64,000 bases of DNA, taken from positions 1,849,501-1,913,500 of the forward strand of contig NC_087387.1 of assembly GCF_963675165.1 (NCBI RefSeq), read 5' to 3'. Of the stretch, positions 10,914 to 22,599 are shown piece by piece. The notes beneath the pieces were generated by a model. It worked only from the letters and a program-made list of their open reading frames with translations. It was not told the DNA's origin and did not search any database. Position numbers and translations under genes: made by a program. Origin of the DNA: Halichondria panicea (taxonomy: Eukaryota; Porifera; Demospongiae; Suberitida; Halichondriidae). How positions within the stretch are numbered: the first letter of the stretch is position 1; the number at the start of each line of letters is the position of its first letter.

Positions 10914-11862
10914 GTTTACATGAGGTTTGGTTTGATGGCGTCTTTCATTAGAACAGCCAGTGCTCACCGGTTGCTACTTTGCAAGGTTATTAGTGTGAAA
11001 GGCTCACGTATAGTACTGGCCATAGAGATATCAAACAGGGTCTGAGGGTTATAGGGGGAATGGTGATTGGTGCTCAAGACAAATCACCAATAAGTGACCA
11101 CTATATGTGGTATACAATTTTTCTTGCACTGCACAACTTTTTAATAGTGAGAACAAAATAATAATGATCTCATTTCATCATTCAGGATGATAAATACGAT
11201 GTATAAATGACTTTTTGTTAACAATTAATCATAGCTTGGTTGACTCAGAGGGTTGGCTACCTGGAACCAGGCTAAAGTGGTACTTGAGGTATCCTGTATT
11301 GATAAATGGTGGTACTGAAAGACAAACTGTGGGTTGTGTGTATAAACTTGTGGTATGCTGGTAAGATGATATCCACGCACCTCTCTGCAGTCTTGCTTTT
11401 GACCGATTGTGATCTTACTTTGCAAGGTTATTAGTGTGAAAGGCTCCCATATAGTACTGGCCATAGAGATATCAAACAGGGTATGAGGGTTTAAATTAGG
11501 GGGAGGAATGGTGATTGGTGCTCAAGACATCCATCACCAATTAAGTTAAGGCTATAGCAAGTATGTTCACAGTGTATATAGAGCACACTTTTTCTTGCAC
11601 TGCACACTGTTTTTAAAGTGGTACTAGGGTATCCTGTATTGAAAATGGTGGGTACTGAAAGACAAACTGTGGGTTGTGTGTAGGGGTATGCTAGTAAGAT
11701 GATATCCACTTACCTCTCTGCTGTGACCTTTCTCAGCTTGCTCTGACTGATTGTGATCTTACAGAGATAGCGATCGTTGTTATCCATGCATGAGCCTGTT
11801 CCAGGTGATGGTGGAGGGGTCAATGTCGACAGCACTGCTCAGATCACCAGAGTTCCTGCATT
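10914..11862 (-). pseudogene. broken duplicate of MTHFD1 exons 13 and 12
   Basis: Minus-strand copies of exons of the intact MTHFD1 gene. 10914-11044 matches exon 13 (25236-25443), including GGTTTGATGGCGTCTTTCAT, with an internal loss of roughly 75 bp. 11417-11481 repeats the 5' part of exon 13 (TATCAAACAGGGT). 11376-11413 is a scrap of exon 12. 11712-11862 is a longer copy of exon 12 (26072-26231), keeping GATAGCGATCGTTG and GATGGTGGAGGGGTCAATGT with several small losses. Indels break the frame. Intron pieces are also conserved, so this is a DNA-level duplication, not a processed pseudogene. Confidence 0.8.
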
Positions 11863-13103
11863 TAAGGGAATTCTACAACACATACCATAATAATTTAACG
11901 TATCTTGCACCAGTTCATTTATATGCCGGTTCTCTAAAACTGCGTGTGTGGGAAATGCGTGCAATTTCAATGGTACTTGTGTTGAGTTTGACCTTCATAT
12001 CGTTGTCATAACTGTTACTTCACTGAAATTCAACCATTGGATTTCTTGCTAAAACACGCTTCTTCAGCTAAAAGTTGGCATTTTCCGTATATAGTTGACC
12101 ACATAACTTTCGGGGCCGAACTCAACACAAATACCTTAAGGTGACATATTTTCACATGTTTGACATATTTTCACATATTGACATATTTGATATAATTAGG
12201 TAGATTTGTTTGCTGTTTAACTCATTTTGCTGGTATTAAATTCTTGCTCAAGTTGTGAAATTAATGTTATTCATACTCGCAAGTGGTTTTAGATATCTGC
12301 GAGTACAGAGATTTTACTCTCATTCACAGAAATAGCAGAAATTAATACTCGAAAATATAATAATACCTTTTTTTTATTTTGGCTACTGCTACTACATTGC
12401 ATGTGGATAGGAGGCAACCTGTCACATGCAGAGATATGAACCACTGTCTTGTTTTGGTGCATTTTTGTGGGACAATTTTCAGATAACTTTAGGCGGGTTG
12501 TAATTGAACAGTATACGTATCCACCTACTCACAAAATACGATTCCACCCCCTTTTATATCAACTATATATAGTCCCAAAGAACACATGCGTTCCCAATCC
12601 CTTTCCTTTACTATCTATGGGTATACTTTAAAGTGCAGCAAATGATCTCTTGACTAAATCATGAAAATCGTAAGTAGGATTGTACCACCCAGACTCAATT
12701 GAAAACATTGGCGCACGTGATGCATTTCCAATCCCTTTCCTATGGGCAGGGTTTAATCTATAGGATTAAATGTTTGGGGGGTAAGATTTGGCGCGCGTAA
12801 ATACACCGCAAATGTTCCCTTTTTACATGCTAGTGCATCACAGTAGATGTATTTACATATTGCACATCACAGACAGTACTAGTGTGATGAATGTCATTGT
12901 TCTACAACATTTGGGGGGTGGAGGTTCACTCCTGCCCCCCATTAGAGGGTAGGTATACTACTATACTATAAAGTGGTACCTGCATGGGGTATCCTGTATT
13001 GATAATGGTGGGGTACTGAAACGGCCAGACAAACTGTGGGTTGTACGTACATGTGTGGATAAGATATGAACATAATTAATATGACTCATGTATATATAGT
13101 TAC
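11863..13103. other. non-coding, repeats and displaced caspase upstream DNA
   Basis: No gene is seen. The segment 12380-12585 (CACCCCCTTTTATATCAACT and flanks) is similar to the DNA just upstream of the second caspase gene (26880-27030). The motif CAATCCCTTTCC occurs twice (12596 and 12730) next to inverted repeats related to the 1777-2303 family. Confidence 0.5.
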
Positions 13104-14256
13104 CTCTCCGTTTTGACCTTTGACTGTTGGTGTCCATGACTCTGCATGGTGATGATGCATGGAAGGGTTAATATCTAGTTGGGAGAACTGACCAATCAGC
13201 AATGCTCAGATCTCCCGGGTTCCTGCAGCATGTGAGAAATTAATCACATGCACCAGCAAACATCACACTTCCTGACTGAACCGAGAACTATGCATGCATG
13301 CACAATAAATTAGTATCACAAAGTGTCATCAGAGTTTTGCAATATATATTCCTATAAAAATTATACTTTCATCCGATTTGGTGTCTTTCATTAGAGGTTC
13401 CACCAAACTGTAATGCTGCATGCTGATGATTAACCTTGTTGACTATTATATAAATTTAAAAGGGTTTCTGACAGACTATGGCAAGTCTTTGACTTTGTGC
13501 TTCCAACTGCAACCATAGGACCATCGTAGAGAGCCTCTTTTGGCTTTAGACAAGTGTGTAAGCCTTCTTGACAACACAATAGAGGGCATAAAGCCACAGG
13601 AGACAAGTATTTGTTAAAAATAATACGGAAAGAAACTAGTAAACAAACTAGTTTACGGTATAATTTTACAAAGGTTTACTAACGTGAACGAATTCCCCAG
13701 ATTCTGGGGAACTCAGTTCGCGCATGTGCACTATCACCCATGTAATAGAGACCAGGCCGTATTTTAATCTATCTATGCTCAGATCAAGACGGCCGATGGA
13801 ACCTACACTCGTCCCATTACCAAGCTCACGGTAATACTACCGATTGACAAACAATGAGTAACTGTTGAACAATGGCAATGTACCTAAGACCATCCGGTCT
13901 TGGCCGGCCGGCGGTATGTTGATGTGTACAAGCTAGGTGTTTAATTACTTAATGTTATGCAATATTTACTAGGTTCATAGTTTAATGAGTTTGTGGTAAA
14001 TGTGTTGTTTTGTTCAATTTTCTTTGTTGTGCGCAGGGCCCCTTGCTCTGGCCCTGCCCCCTTTGTTTTTATATTTGCCATCACCCACTATCTTCCTCAG
14101 TTGTTGTTGTTATTTGTCTAAACTCACTAAGAATTGTTGTAAAGGGTCAAGTCAACTTGTACTCTAGGATAAGTAGGAGCCTGTCTCCCAACAATAGCTA
14201 ACTCTGAAACTAAACTAGCCTGTCTAGTTCTTAGTCTATACAAGAAAGAGCTCAAC
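12586..14256. other. 1.7 kb insertion splitting the caspase 1 upstream region
   Basis: The word AACTAT...AGTCCCAAAGAACAC occurs at 12561-12585 and again at 14257-14277. Around 27020-27040 (the intact second caspase locus) the corresponding sequence is continuous. The material between the two words, including the exon 12 relic at 13104-13228, therefore looks inserted or tandemly duplicated. 13229-14256 otherwise contains no recognised gene. Confidence 0.5.
13104..13228 (-). pseudogene. third broken copy of MTHFD1 exon 12
   Basis: The segment keeps the exon order of 26072-26231 (TTACCTCTCCG, TGTCCATGACTCTGCATG, GGGAGAACTGACCAATC, GCTCAGATCTCCCGGGTTCCTG) with many indels. It lies inside the insertion that separates the caspase upstream DNA into two parts, so the left block was rearranged after duplication. 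Confidence 0.65.
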
Positions 14257-14351
14257 AACTATAGTCCCAAAGAACACCTGCCAACAAAGTGAGTAACCTA
14301 GTACAGTAGCACTAATTAGCGAACAAGTACTAATTACTTTGATATATACAG

Positions 14352-17300
14352 ATGTCCAGCAAACTGACAATTACAGATCTTCAGTGGATAGCAACAGAGC
14401 TGCTACTAGCTAAAAACAAATGGCAGGATATAGGATTGGCACTAGGTCTTGCAGATCACGACATAGAGGGAATAGACGGCATAAACCCCCAAAAAGGACT
14501 AACAAAAATGCTGTCTACTGTTCTCCAAAGGAGAGCTGATCTCACCTGGGAAAAAATTATTGCCGTCTTAAAAACCCCATTAGTATCACAAGATGCTCTA
14601 GCAGACAAACTAGGTAAGTTTTTTTTCTCAATGCCATGCCAGCTGGCACATAAATTGTTATCTGCAAAACAAACCTAAAAGGCGATGAGATAAAAACAAA
14701 TGTTCTTGAATATGCATGGTAGAGTAATGTGTGGTTGACGCAAATATGCGGCATCCGCGGTTACCAGCAGCTTATTCCGTAATGCGTCAACCGCGGGAAT
14801 CGGAATAAGGTAATTACATGTTTCACGGATGCAACTGGGTCTCTTTAAAAACAAAAACAAAAAACCCCATGCGTTACCCTTATAAGTTTATTTTGTTACC
14901 ACAACTTACCAGTGTGGTTTAGGGAAGCCTAACAATTTCTTTCAGTGGCAGAAACTATCTAAAAACTCCTTCTCTCCCTTAATATTTTTACTGGTCTGCA
15001 TGGTCCCCACAATGGTTATGGAAGTCCGTGAAACATGTTCATTTTCGCTTAGCCTAAGTATTGCACTGAAACAAAAAATAGCACTTGATCGAAGCAGTAC
15101 CATGGTCCTACACTACTATAATTATTTGTGTCTCTGTGCACCTGCAGAATTAAACCCAAAAATAGGCAAGCCAAAGGGTCAAGGTAAGTGATTACGTTTA
15201 TTGAAACACACACCTTGACTATATCCTTCTCTCGTAGGAGCCTCAAAGAAGCCAGAACTGATTCAAAAAGGTATAACATTATAAAAAGTTAGTGCACACC
15301 ATTCATACTATCCTATACACTATAGACTCAAGCTCTAAAGCTAAATATGACTCCATTGATGGTGTACCAAACAAAGACCCTGGTAAGTACATGCATGTAA
15401 TGTATTGTAAGCCTTCCATACTATGTCAGCATGGATATATAGGTCTACCCAAATTGAATGCTACGCAAAAGCAATGGTGGAATACATGCAGGGTTCTATT
15501 TAATTAATGATTTGGGGGGAAGAATATGAATTAAGTGAGGGGGGTGAGGGGGTTCTCCCTGGAAAGAAAAAATATTTTAGCCTTCTCACAATGCAGTTAT
15601 AAAGTAAGACTAGTGAAGGGGGAAGTGTACCATCGGCCAATTTCCGTGCAATTAACACAAATGACCTAGCAAAAGAGCACACGGTCAGCCCTTGTGACGA
15701 CCGATCGATAATTGGGGTGTGGCTCAATTTATCCAAGCATGCGCAGAAGAGTTAGCAAACACATGCTAAAAATTGCTAGTCCGAGATTAGCCTCTGTTGT
15801 GTGTAGCTATGTAGATCTAGCTACATGTTTAAACAGCTAGTAAAGGGGACGTAGTTCAAGTTCTCTAGCTCTAGTCTTATAAGTCTAACCTCTAGGAAAA
15901 GAAAAGTATATTTAGTTGATGATTAAAATTGCAAATTTATATAAACAAGAAAGACTCGTACACAGTTTAAAGAGTATACTTACGTGCATGTATAGTGCTG
16001 TGCACGTCCTAGCAAATTAGTAATTATGTCCAAACAATATGTTGCTTGGTCTGACAAATAGCCAAATAGCCAAGCAAACTTTAAAAGTTATTTTGTACAC
16101 TGGGGGGGGAGCTAGGGATAGAACCCTGGTGGAATGGGCTTATTTTTGAAAAACAGTAGATTTGTCTTGAATTTTCGTCCACTAATTGAGAAACAATGGG
16201 CTACATGCCAGCGCTTGAAATTCAGTTATACAATGAATGCAATATTTTAATAGTCAATATACAACGAAGGGTAATACAACTTTTTACTGTCTGAAATAAA
16301 TTATACACATGCAGATATAGGTAGTCCACAACCATATGCAATGAAAAATCGACAAGCTCTGATCATCAACATCATCCGGTACAATGATCCAAAATTTAAA
16401 GATCGACGCGGCTCAGACAAAGACCAAGATGCATTGGTCGAAACGTTGTGTGCATGTCCAAACAAACCTAAAAGACGATGAGATAAAAACAAATGTTCTT
16501 GAATATGCATGGTAGAGTAATGTGTGGTTGACGCAAATATGCGGCATCCGCGGTTACCAGCAGCTTATTCCGTAATGCGTCAACCGCGGGAATCGGAATA
16601 AGGTAATTACATGTTTCACGGATGCAACTGGGTCTCTTTAAAAACAAAAACAAAAAACCCCATGCGTTACCCTTATAAGGTTATTTTGTTACCACAACTT
16701 ACCAGTGTGGTTTAGGGAAGCCTAACAATTTCTTTCAGTGGCAGAAACTATCTAAAAACTCCTTCTCTCCCTTAATATTTTTACTGGTCTGCATGGTCCC
16801 CACAATGGTTATGGAAGTCCGTGAAACATGTTCATTTTCGCTTAGCCTAAGTATTGCACTGAAACAAAAAATAGCACTTGATCGAAGCAGTACCATGGTC
16901 CTACACTACTATAATTATTTGTCTCTGTGCACCTGCAGAATTAAACCCAAAAATAGGCAAGCCAAAGGGTCAAGGTAAGTGATTACGTTTGTTGAAACAC
17001 ACCTTGACTATATCCTTCTCTCGTAGGAGCCTCAAAGATGCCAGAACTGATTCAAAAAGGTATAACATTATAAAAAGTTAGTGCACACCATTTATACACT
17101 ATAGACTCAAGCTCTAAAGCTAAATATGACTCCATTGATGGTGTACCAAACAAAGACCCTGGTAAGTACATGCATGTAATGTATTGTAAGCCTTCCATAC
17201 TATGTCAGCATGGATATATAGGTCTACCCAAATTGAATGCTATGCAAAAGCAATGGTGGAATGCAGGGTTCTATTTAATTAATGATTTGGGGGGAAGAAT

Positions 17301-19235
17301 ATGAATTAAGTGAGGGGGGGTGAGGGGGTTCTCCCTGGAAAGAAAAAATATTTTAGCCTTCTCACAATGCAATTTAAATGCCTTAAATACCATTTATCGT
17401 TAAGACTAGTGAAGAGGGAAGTGTACCATCGGCCAATTTCCGTGCAATTAACACAAATGATCTAGCAGAAGAGCACATGGTCAGCCCTTGTAACGACCGA
17501 TCAATAATTGGGGTGTGGCTCAATTTATCCAAGCATGCGCAGAAGAGTTAGCAAACACATGCTAAAAATTGCTAGTCTGTGATTAGCCTCTGTTGTGTAT
17601 AGCTATCTAGCTACATGTTTAAACAGCTAGTAAAGGGGACACAGTTCAAGTTCTCTAGCTCTAGTCTTAAGTCTAACCTAAGAAATGATATGATATTGAT
17701 GATTAAAATTGCAAATTTATAAACAAGAAAGACTCGTACACAGTTTAAAGAGTATACTTACATGCATGTATAGTGCTGTGAACGTCCTAGCAAATTAGTA
17801 ATACCGTATATGCTCGATCAGAGGCCGCTCTTGTATAAAGGCCGCACTCAAATAGTAGCCTCCCTTGCTAGTAAAATGAAACATTTAGTAGCCGCTCTCA
17901 AATAGTAGCCTCAGTAAAATTTAACTCTAGGATTTCTGCACGTGGCAGCCAAAAAAATTAATACTAGCAGCTAGCTACATGTACGTAGCTACAAGTAGCA
18001 GCTTGTTAGTGCTTCACAAAGACTTTCTCATGACAGTGTTCAAGTTTATGCAGGTGAACACAACTTTTGATGACAAACTAAATTATCTGGAGCTTAATAA
18101 ATGCCGCTCTTGAACAGTGGCCTCTCTTGAATTGTAGCCTCCTCTTCCATATCAGCAAAATGAAACATTTAATTAGCCGCGGCTCCTGATCAAGCATATA
18201 CGGTATGTCCAACCAATATGTTGCTTGGTCTGGCAAATAGCCAAGCAAAAATTAATTTTAAAAGTTATTTTGTACACGGGGGGGGGGAGCTAGGGATAGA
18301 ACCCTGGTGGAATGGGCTTATTTTTGAAAAACAGTAGATTTGTCTCAAATTTTCGTCCACTAATTGAGAAACAATGGGCTACATGCCAGCGCTTGAAATT
18401 CAGTTATACAATGAATGTAATATTTTAATAGTCAATATACAACGAAGGGTAATACAACTTTTTACTGTCTGAAACAAATTATACACATGCAGATATGAGT
18501 CCACAACCATATGCAATGAAAAATCGACAAGCTCTGATCATCAACATCATCCAGTACAATGAAGAAATGAAAACGAGACTCGGCTCAAACAAAGACAAAG
18601 ATGCACTGGAAGAAACGTTAAAAATGCTGGGATACACTGTGCATATTGAAACAGACCTAAAACGCGATGAGATAATTCCAAAAGTTCTCGAACATGCAGA
18701 AAAAGACAAACACTGCGACAGTTTTATCTGCTGCATCTTGGCACACGGTAATCAGGGTGTGGTATATGGGTCCGATGGAGAGAAATTAGAGATAAAAGAC
18801 ATTTCAAAGGCACTTAACGAGGTAACACAATTGAGAGGAAACCCGAAAATATTTTTCTTTCAAGCTTGTCAGGGAAGTGATATTCCAATAGCTCTGGCCG
18901 AGGTTGATGATTGGTCCAGTACAAGCAGTGCTAAGCCTATAGAAATAGATGCAGCCATTCCGAAACTGCCTCGAGATAGCGATTTCTTCTACGGCTGTGC
19001 ATCGTCTTTTGAAACTGCCTCCATGCGAGACACTAACGAAGGCTCACTGTACATACAGGCCCTTTGCCGAGTCTTGAAGAGCAAGTACCAAGAAGAAGAT
19101 CTTCTAACCATGGTTACCAGGGCCCACTATCTAGTTGCTGAGGATGAACGACAACTTAAAAAAGGGAAAAAATATGTCTACTACCAACAGCAACCACAGC
19201 TAGTATCCACCTTAAGGAAGCAAGTGCACTTTTAG
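14352..19235 (+). CDS. death-domain caspase 1 (cysteine protease)
   Basis: Predicted initiator/adaptor-type caspase. Exon 1 (14352-14613) is a death domain starting MSSKLTITDLQWIATELL, with a probable 5'UTR intron ending TATACAG just before the ATG. Small linker exons follow as two near-identical sets: 15148-15183, 15238-15270, 15326-15382, and 16939-16974, 17027-17059, 17105-17161. The last exon (18493-19235) is a full caspase domain: p20 with ILAHGNQG (catalytic His) and QACQG (catalytic Cys), an inter-subunit linker with candidate cleavage Asp (IEIDAAIP), and p10 with GSLYIQALC. All junctions are phase 1, giving 418 aa with both linker sets or 376 with one. The p10 S-W-R substrate motif reads S-M-R. 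A broken caspase exon lies between the sets. Death domains suggest recruitment to a signalling complex; the partner is unknown. Confidence 0.85.
16315..16490 (+). pseudogene. truncated caspase exon between the linker sets
   Basis: After the conserved acceptor (CATGCAG) the sequence encodes [17 protein letters not shown] and GSDKDQDALVETL like the intact exon. It then loses about 18 bp after the ETL codons and reads through a degenerate segment into a stop. Both catalytic residues lie downstream of the break and are absent. If it were spliced in, translation would end prematurely; if skipped, the frame is kept. Confidence 0.8.
17814..18203. mobile_element. MITE with CCGTATATGC ends
   Basis: Inverted ends CCGTATATGCTCGATCAG and CTGATCAAGCATATACGG are flanked by TA on both sides (17812-17813, 18204-18205). 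GGCCGC/GCGGCC-type motifs recur inside. It is absent from the first copy of the 1.8 kb duplication, so it inserted after the duplication. Related ends occur at 25637, 42693 and 49209. Confidence 0.7.
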
Positions 19236-20071
19236 TACGTATAGAACACACAGATGTAGCAACGTAAGAAATGCTTAGCACATGTATATACATGCATGTA
19301 CAGTAATATAATTATAGTTTTATAATTACACTCACATTTGTTAATTTGTACATGTAGTTTCCTTCTCAATCAAATTACTGAAAATCTTCTCTTTCCATTT
19401 TGTGGGCACCAATCAATTCAAGACAGCCTGAGGGCACATTTAAAGCATTATACTTACATAAATAGTGATGGCAGGTTTGGGGTAAGCGAGAAAAGCTATC
19501 ATCACTGATTGAGTACGCACAATATTTTAAAGTGTCATGCATGTGTAGTATACTATATAAGTGGTTATGCTATAAACAGCTTAGGAGGTTGCACAAGGGT
19601 TTGATTGATCTTTTTACCCTTTGATTGGCCTTTCAAGGTCTTAGAGGAAACTGGAGTAGATTTAGCTTTGGTGCTCATCTTCAAGAAAGGAATCATAATC
19701 ATGATCGATGCAGACGACTATATACAGTAATAATTTTGTACTTTATTCGAAAGAGTATATTCTTGTGGAAGATCCGGGTGTCAATATAAGCGGCTAGGAG
19801 GTTATTGGCAGCTGTGATTGCGTGGATGTCACCCATCAGGTGGAGATTGAAGTCTTCCACTGATGGGGATCACCTGAGAGTATCCCCCACCGGCAGCACC
19901 CCCTGTGATGATAGTGTGTGTGTGACTGCATTATAGTTAAATTATAAGGCTTACTTTTAATATAGAGAAAGAAAATTAGGAGTCACATATACATGTATAT
20001 ACCATTAGATCGCGTGATTTCCTCAAGCATGTGTATATACAGTGAAACAGGGAAACATAATACAGAAAAAA

Positions 20072-20945
20072 AAATGAAAGCACCGCTGGTGCTGATGCCT
20101 CGGTGGAGGTGCCAAAGCTACATAACATAAATCTACTAATAGCTAGCTTTTATACACATTATAATTATCATGATGAACATTTTTAATTTTGCTGCATCTA
20201 TAGAATCACAGATCGAGAGTGGGTAATGATTGATGATGATGATTGTTGTTAAAAACGATCGATGCCAAAAGTTTTAAAGTCTAAATTAATGGCTGCAAGT
20301 CAGCAGAGCCTAGACGGGAACCAAGCCTATCTACAGTACAGTTTTGTTCTGGCTGTTACGCAATAGCATTATGAATCTCATTATTTTTAAGTGGGTTTTA
20401 GCCAATAGCGATGAATATCACTTGTGTTGCCCACGCCTCTCAGTCAATCCAGCGTGTGCAAAATTCACACGTGGTAAAGTTAAGTGGGTGTGATCAAATA
20501 CTGCAATCTGATTGGAGCCGGTGGAATTTCACTGGCAGAATAAAACTGTAGATAAGCTTGGATCCCGTCCTCCTTCCGTACAACGGTCGAGGGCGGCGAC
20601 GCCCGTCTAAGCAGAACCTTGCAGCTAGCTCTCTGCTCACTTAGTGCAGAGCTAACTACTAAGTAGAGTATAGCAACACTCGGTGAACAAGTTTTGCTAT
20701 GGACTCTTCTGAAAAGGCTGCAATGGCATTCCAAGTAAGCAAAACTAAGCATAACTCGAGAACGAAGCTTTATTTTGCAAATCCATGAATTAAAATCCAA
20801 GATAACATGACTAGAAGCCTATATAGAAACTCTTACTTGCACTTCATTGATCCTTGAACAGCTGTAGCAGTCTACACACACACGTACACACGCGTGCGCA
20901 CGCACACCTCGCTTGCACATGCGCACTGAGGCATAATTATTAGAT
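20072..20945 (+). repeat. dispersed repeat of about 0.87 kb
   Basis: Similar in reverse orientation to 38327-38890, and in part to 42040-42270. Shared landmarks are CTGATGCCTCGGTGGAGGT, TTGTTGTTAAAAACGAT, AACTCGAGAACGAAGCTTT, and an end block with GCTTGCACATGCGCACTGAGG. No protein is recognised. It has inserted between the exon 10 and exon 9 relics. Confidence 0.6.
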
Positions 20946-21046
20946 CATGCAGAGAATATATTACACACATACATGCAGTGAACAACAGATAAAGGACCTC
21001 GGTTACTTCTTATATGTACACACATTGAAGAGTGCACACCCAAAGG

Positions 21047-21107
21047 TAGTCTCATGAATCAGCCGCACCTTTGGTGTCCCCAAAGGTGCGGCTGATTCAT
21101 GAGACTA
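21047..21107. mobile_element. 61-bp perfect hairpin with 9-bp target duplication
   Basis: Left arm 21047-21074 starts TAGTCTCATGAATCAGCC; right arm 21080-21107 is its exact 28-nt complement, with a 5-nt loop TGTCC. The flanks ACCCAAAGG (21038-21046) and ACCCAAAGG (21108-21116) are identical. At the intact MTHFD1 exon 9 the same site reads once (ATCCCAAAGG), so this is a clean insertion into the exon 9 relic. Confidence 0.75.
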
Positions 21108-21479
21108 ACCCAAAGGTTGGTCCCTGTATGGTTGCCTCACACAAAACACATTGAGCTAGCTTGAGGTGAGCTCCCAATGCCTGCGTCAGACCAATGGTAG
21201 AGATTGAAATCCTCCATGGGGATCACCTGAGAAGACCCACTAGCACACCCCCTGTGATGATATATATAGGGAAGGTGACTGTTTTATCAGGGGAAGTATA
21301 CCGTATAGCGAATAACTTTCAAACTGAGGTTCGCAAAAATGTATGTTCAATATACAAGTACGTGTACTAAAAAAATGCTATCCTCGAAAATATTACATGC
21401 AAAATTTACAAATACAGCTGTTTCTCGAAAAATTAGACCCTCAAACATTACCTGCTATATAGAATACGATGCTAAATTA

Positions 21480-22288
21480 CGTACATGTATATTGAACTAC
21501 TCTGTCTGTGCACTTGGTTATGCTGACAATATAGCCCTTCTGGCCCCCTCACCATCTGCCATGCGTATCTTAGTGAAGTATTTGCCTCTGAATTCGATAT
21601 AACTTTTAATGCCAGCAAAACTCAACTTATTTGTTTCAGCAATCGTCCGATGACACTACCTAACGGAGTATTCAGGTTCAATGGAGTTGCTCTTCAATTT
21701 ACAGACATAGTGACCCACCTTGGCCACACTCTTCATCGCAAGTTGGATGACGGAGTTGATATTGCACAAGTAACTTCCGCTATGTGCAGGAAAGCTAACT
21801 ACCTGCTCCATACATTTAGTGGGTGTGATATGAGAGTGAAAACTAAGCTAATTGTGACCCACTGCCTCTCACTATATGGTTGTGTTTTGTGGAGAATTGA
21901 CAGTAAGAAAATTCGTACTCTTGAAACTGCTTTTAACAATATTTTAAGAAAAATTTGGAGATTGCCTCGTCAATGTCACACAAGAATTCTCCACTGTGTT
22001 GCTGGAGTTCAGAGTTTGTTTAATAGAATACCAGATCTTTTTTCTAACTTCATTTCACGTGCTTTAGCATCGAAATCCACCCTCATTAGATCGGTTTTCT
22101 CGTGGGCGTCTAGCCATGCATTCACAGCAGTCGGGGCTAACAACCTGATCAAACGGAATTTTATAAAAGTTTATAGCAGTGACGACATGGTTTGTGCGGA
22201 CTTTGTTCGGGATGTCAGGCTTGGCCGCATTTCATTCAACTCGCGTGAAGATACATCAATGATAATTAACTCTATCTGCTGCGATTGA
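21480..22288 (+). mobile_element. dead non-LTR retrotransposon fragment (reverse transcriptase)
   Basis: The frame at 21480-21575 reads LGYADNIALLAPSPSAMRIL, matching the catalytic YADD block of LINE reverse transcriptases with D changed to N. A frameshift near 21575-21600 follows, then an open stretch to 22288 (ASKTQLICFSN, HLGHTL, KTKLIVTHCLSLYGC, WRLPRQCHTRIL) typical of the thumb and C-terminal region. The upstream fingers and the endonuclease domain are missing. The frameshift and altered catalytic motif make it inactive. Its clade is not decided here. Confidence 0.75.
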
Positions 22289-22599
22289 CTTTAAGTTGGA
22301 CTAACTATTCTTGCACTATAGCTATAGTACTATACTATTACTATACATGTAATATAATATGTACACCTATTCTGGTGTGTTCAATGATAATAATAATAAT
22401 AATTATTATTATTATAAGGCATAATTCTATACTGAACAAAAGTGTAGCCTCAATTCCAAGCCGCATTTAATCAGCCTAGTATATATCCATGCATCAATGC
22501 AGTGCGCTTAGTTGAGGTCAAAGTTCAATTGCATTCCAGCAATACTTGCTTGTACATCCTCTGGCCACTCCAAATTTATTTTTTTTGGCCACTCCAAAT

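Larger units (their letters stand above)
14665..18480 (+). repeat. 1.8 kb internal tandem duplication in caspase 1
   Basis: 14669 to about 16300 is repeated from about 16460 to 18480, offset about 1793 bp, with high identity. The second copy carries an extra element (17814-18203). Each unit begins inside the caspase exon (ACCTAAAAGRCGATGAGATA, matching 18654 onward of the intact exon), continues with unrelated intron DNA, the three linker exons and the intron, and ends at the caspase exon start. The breakpoints therefore lie within caspase coding sequence, as expected of unequal crossing-over between copies. Confidence 0.8.
19352..21262 (-). pseudogene. broken duplicate of MTHFD1 exons 11, 10 and 9
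   Basis: Minus-strand relics in the order expected from the intact gene. 19352-19437 matches exon 11 (CCATTTTGTGGGCACCAATC), with a lost or shifted acceptor side. 19750-19905 matches exon 10 (GTCACCCATCAGGTGGAGAT, GAGAGTATCCCCCACCGGCA). 21108-21262 is a fused scrap of exon 9 (GGTTGGTCCCTGTATGGTTG) and exon 10 (CCTCCATGGGGATCACCTGA). Frames are broken. Together with the exon 12/13 relics at 10.9-13.2 kb these flank caspase 1 exactly as the intact exons flank caspase 2. Confidence 0.8.

Noticed and set aside
18479-18736. Minus-strand open frame across the caspase 1 exon, and its twin at 28997-29272
   Set aside because: They are shadows of the conserved plus-strand caspase exon; the plus strand carries the catalytic motifs and the splice sites.
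21047-21107. Pre-miRNA
   Set aside because: The hairpin is perfectly paired and short, with clean 9-bp target duplications, so a mobile insertion explains it better; small-RNA data could reopen this.
10914-21262. A second functional MTHFD1 gene or a processed pseudogene
   Set aside because: Exon relics are frame-broken and incomplete, and their introns are still recognisable, so it is a decayed genomic duplicate.
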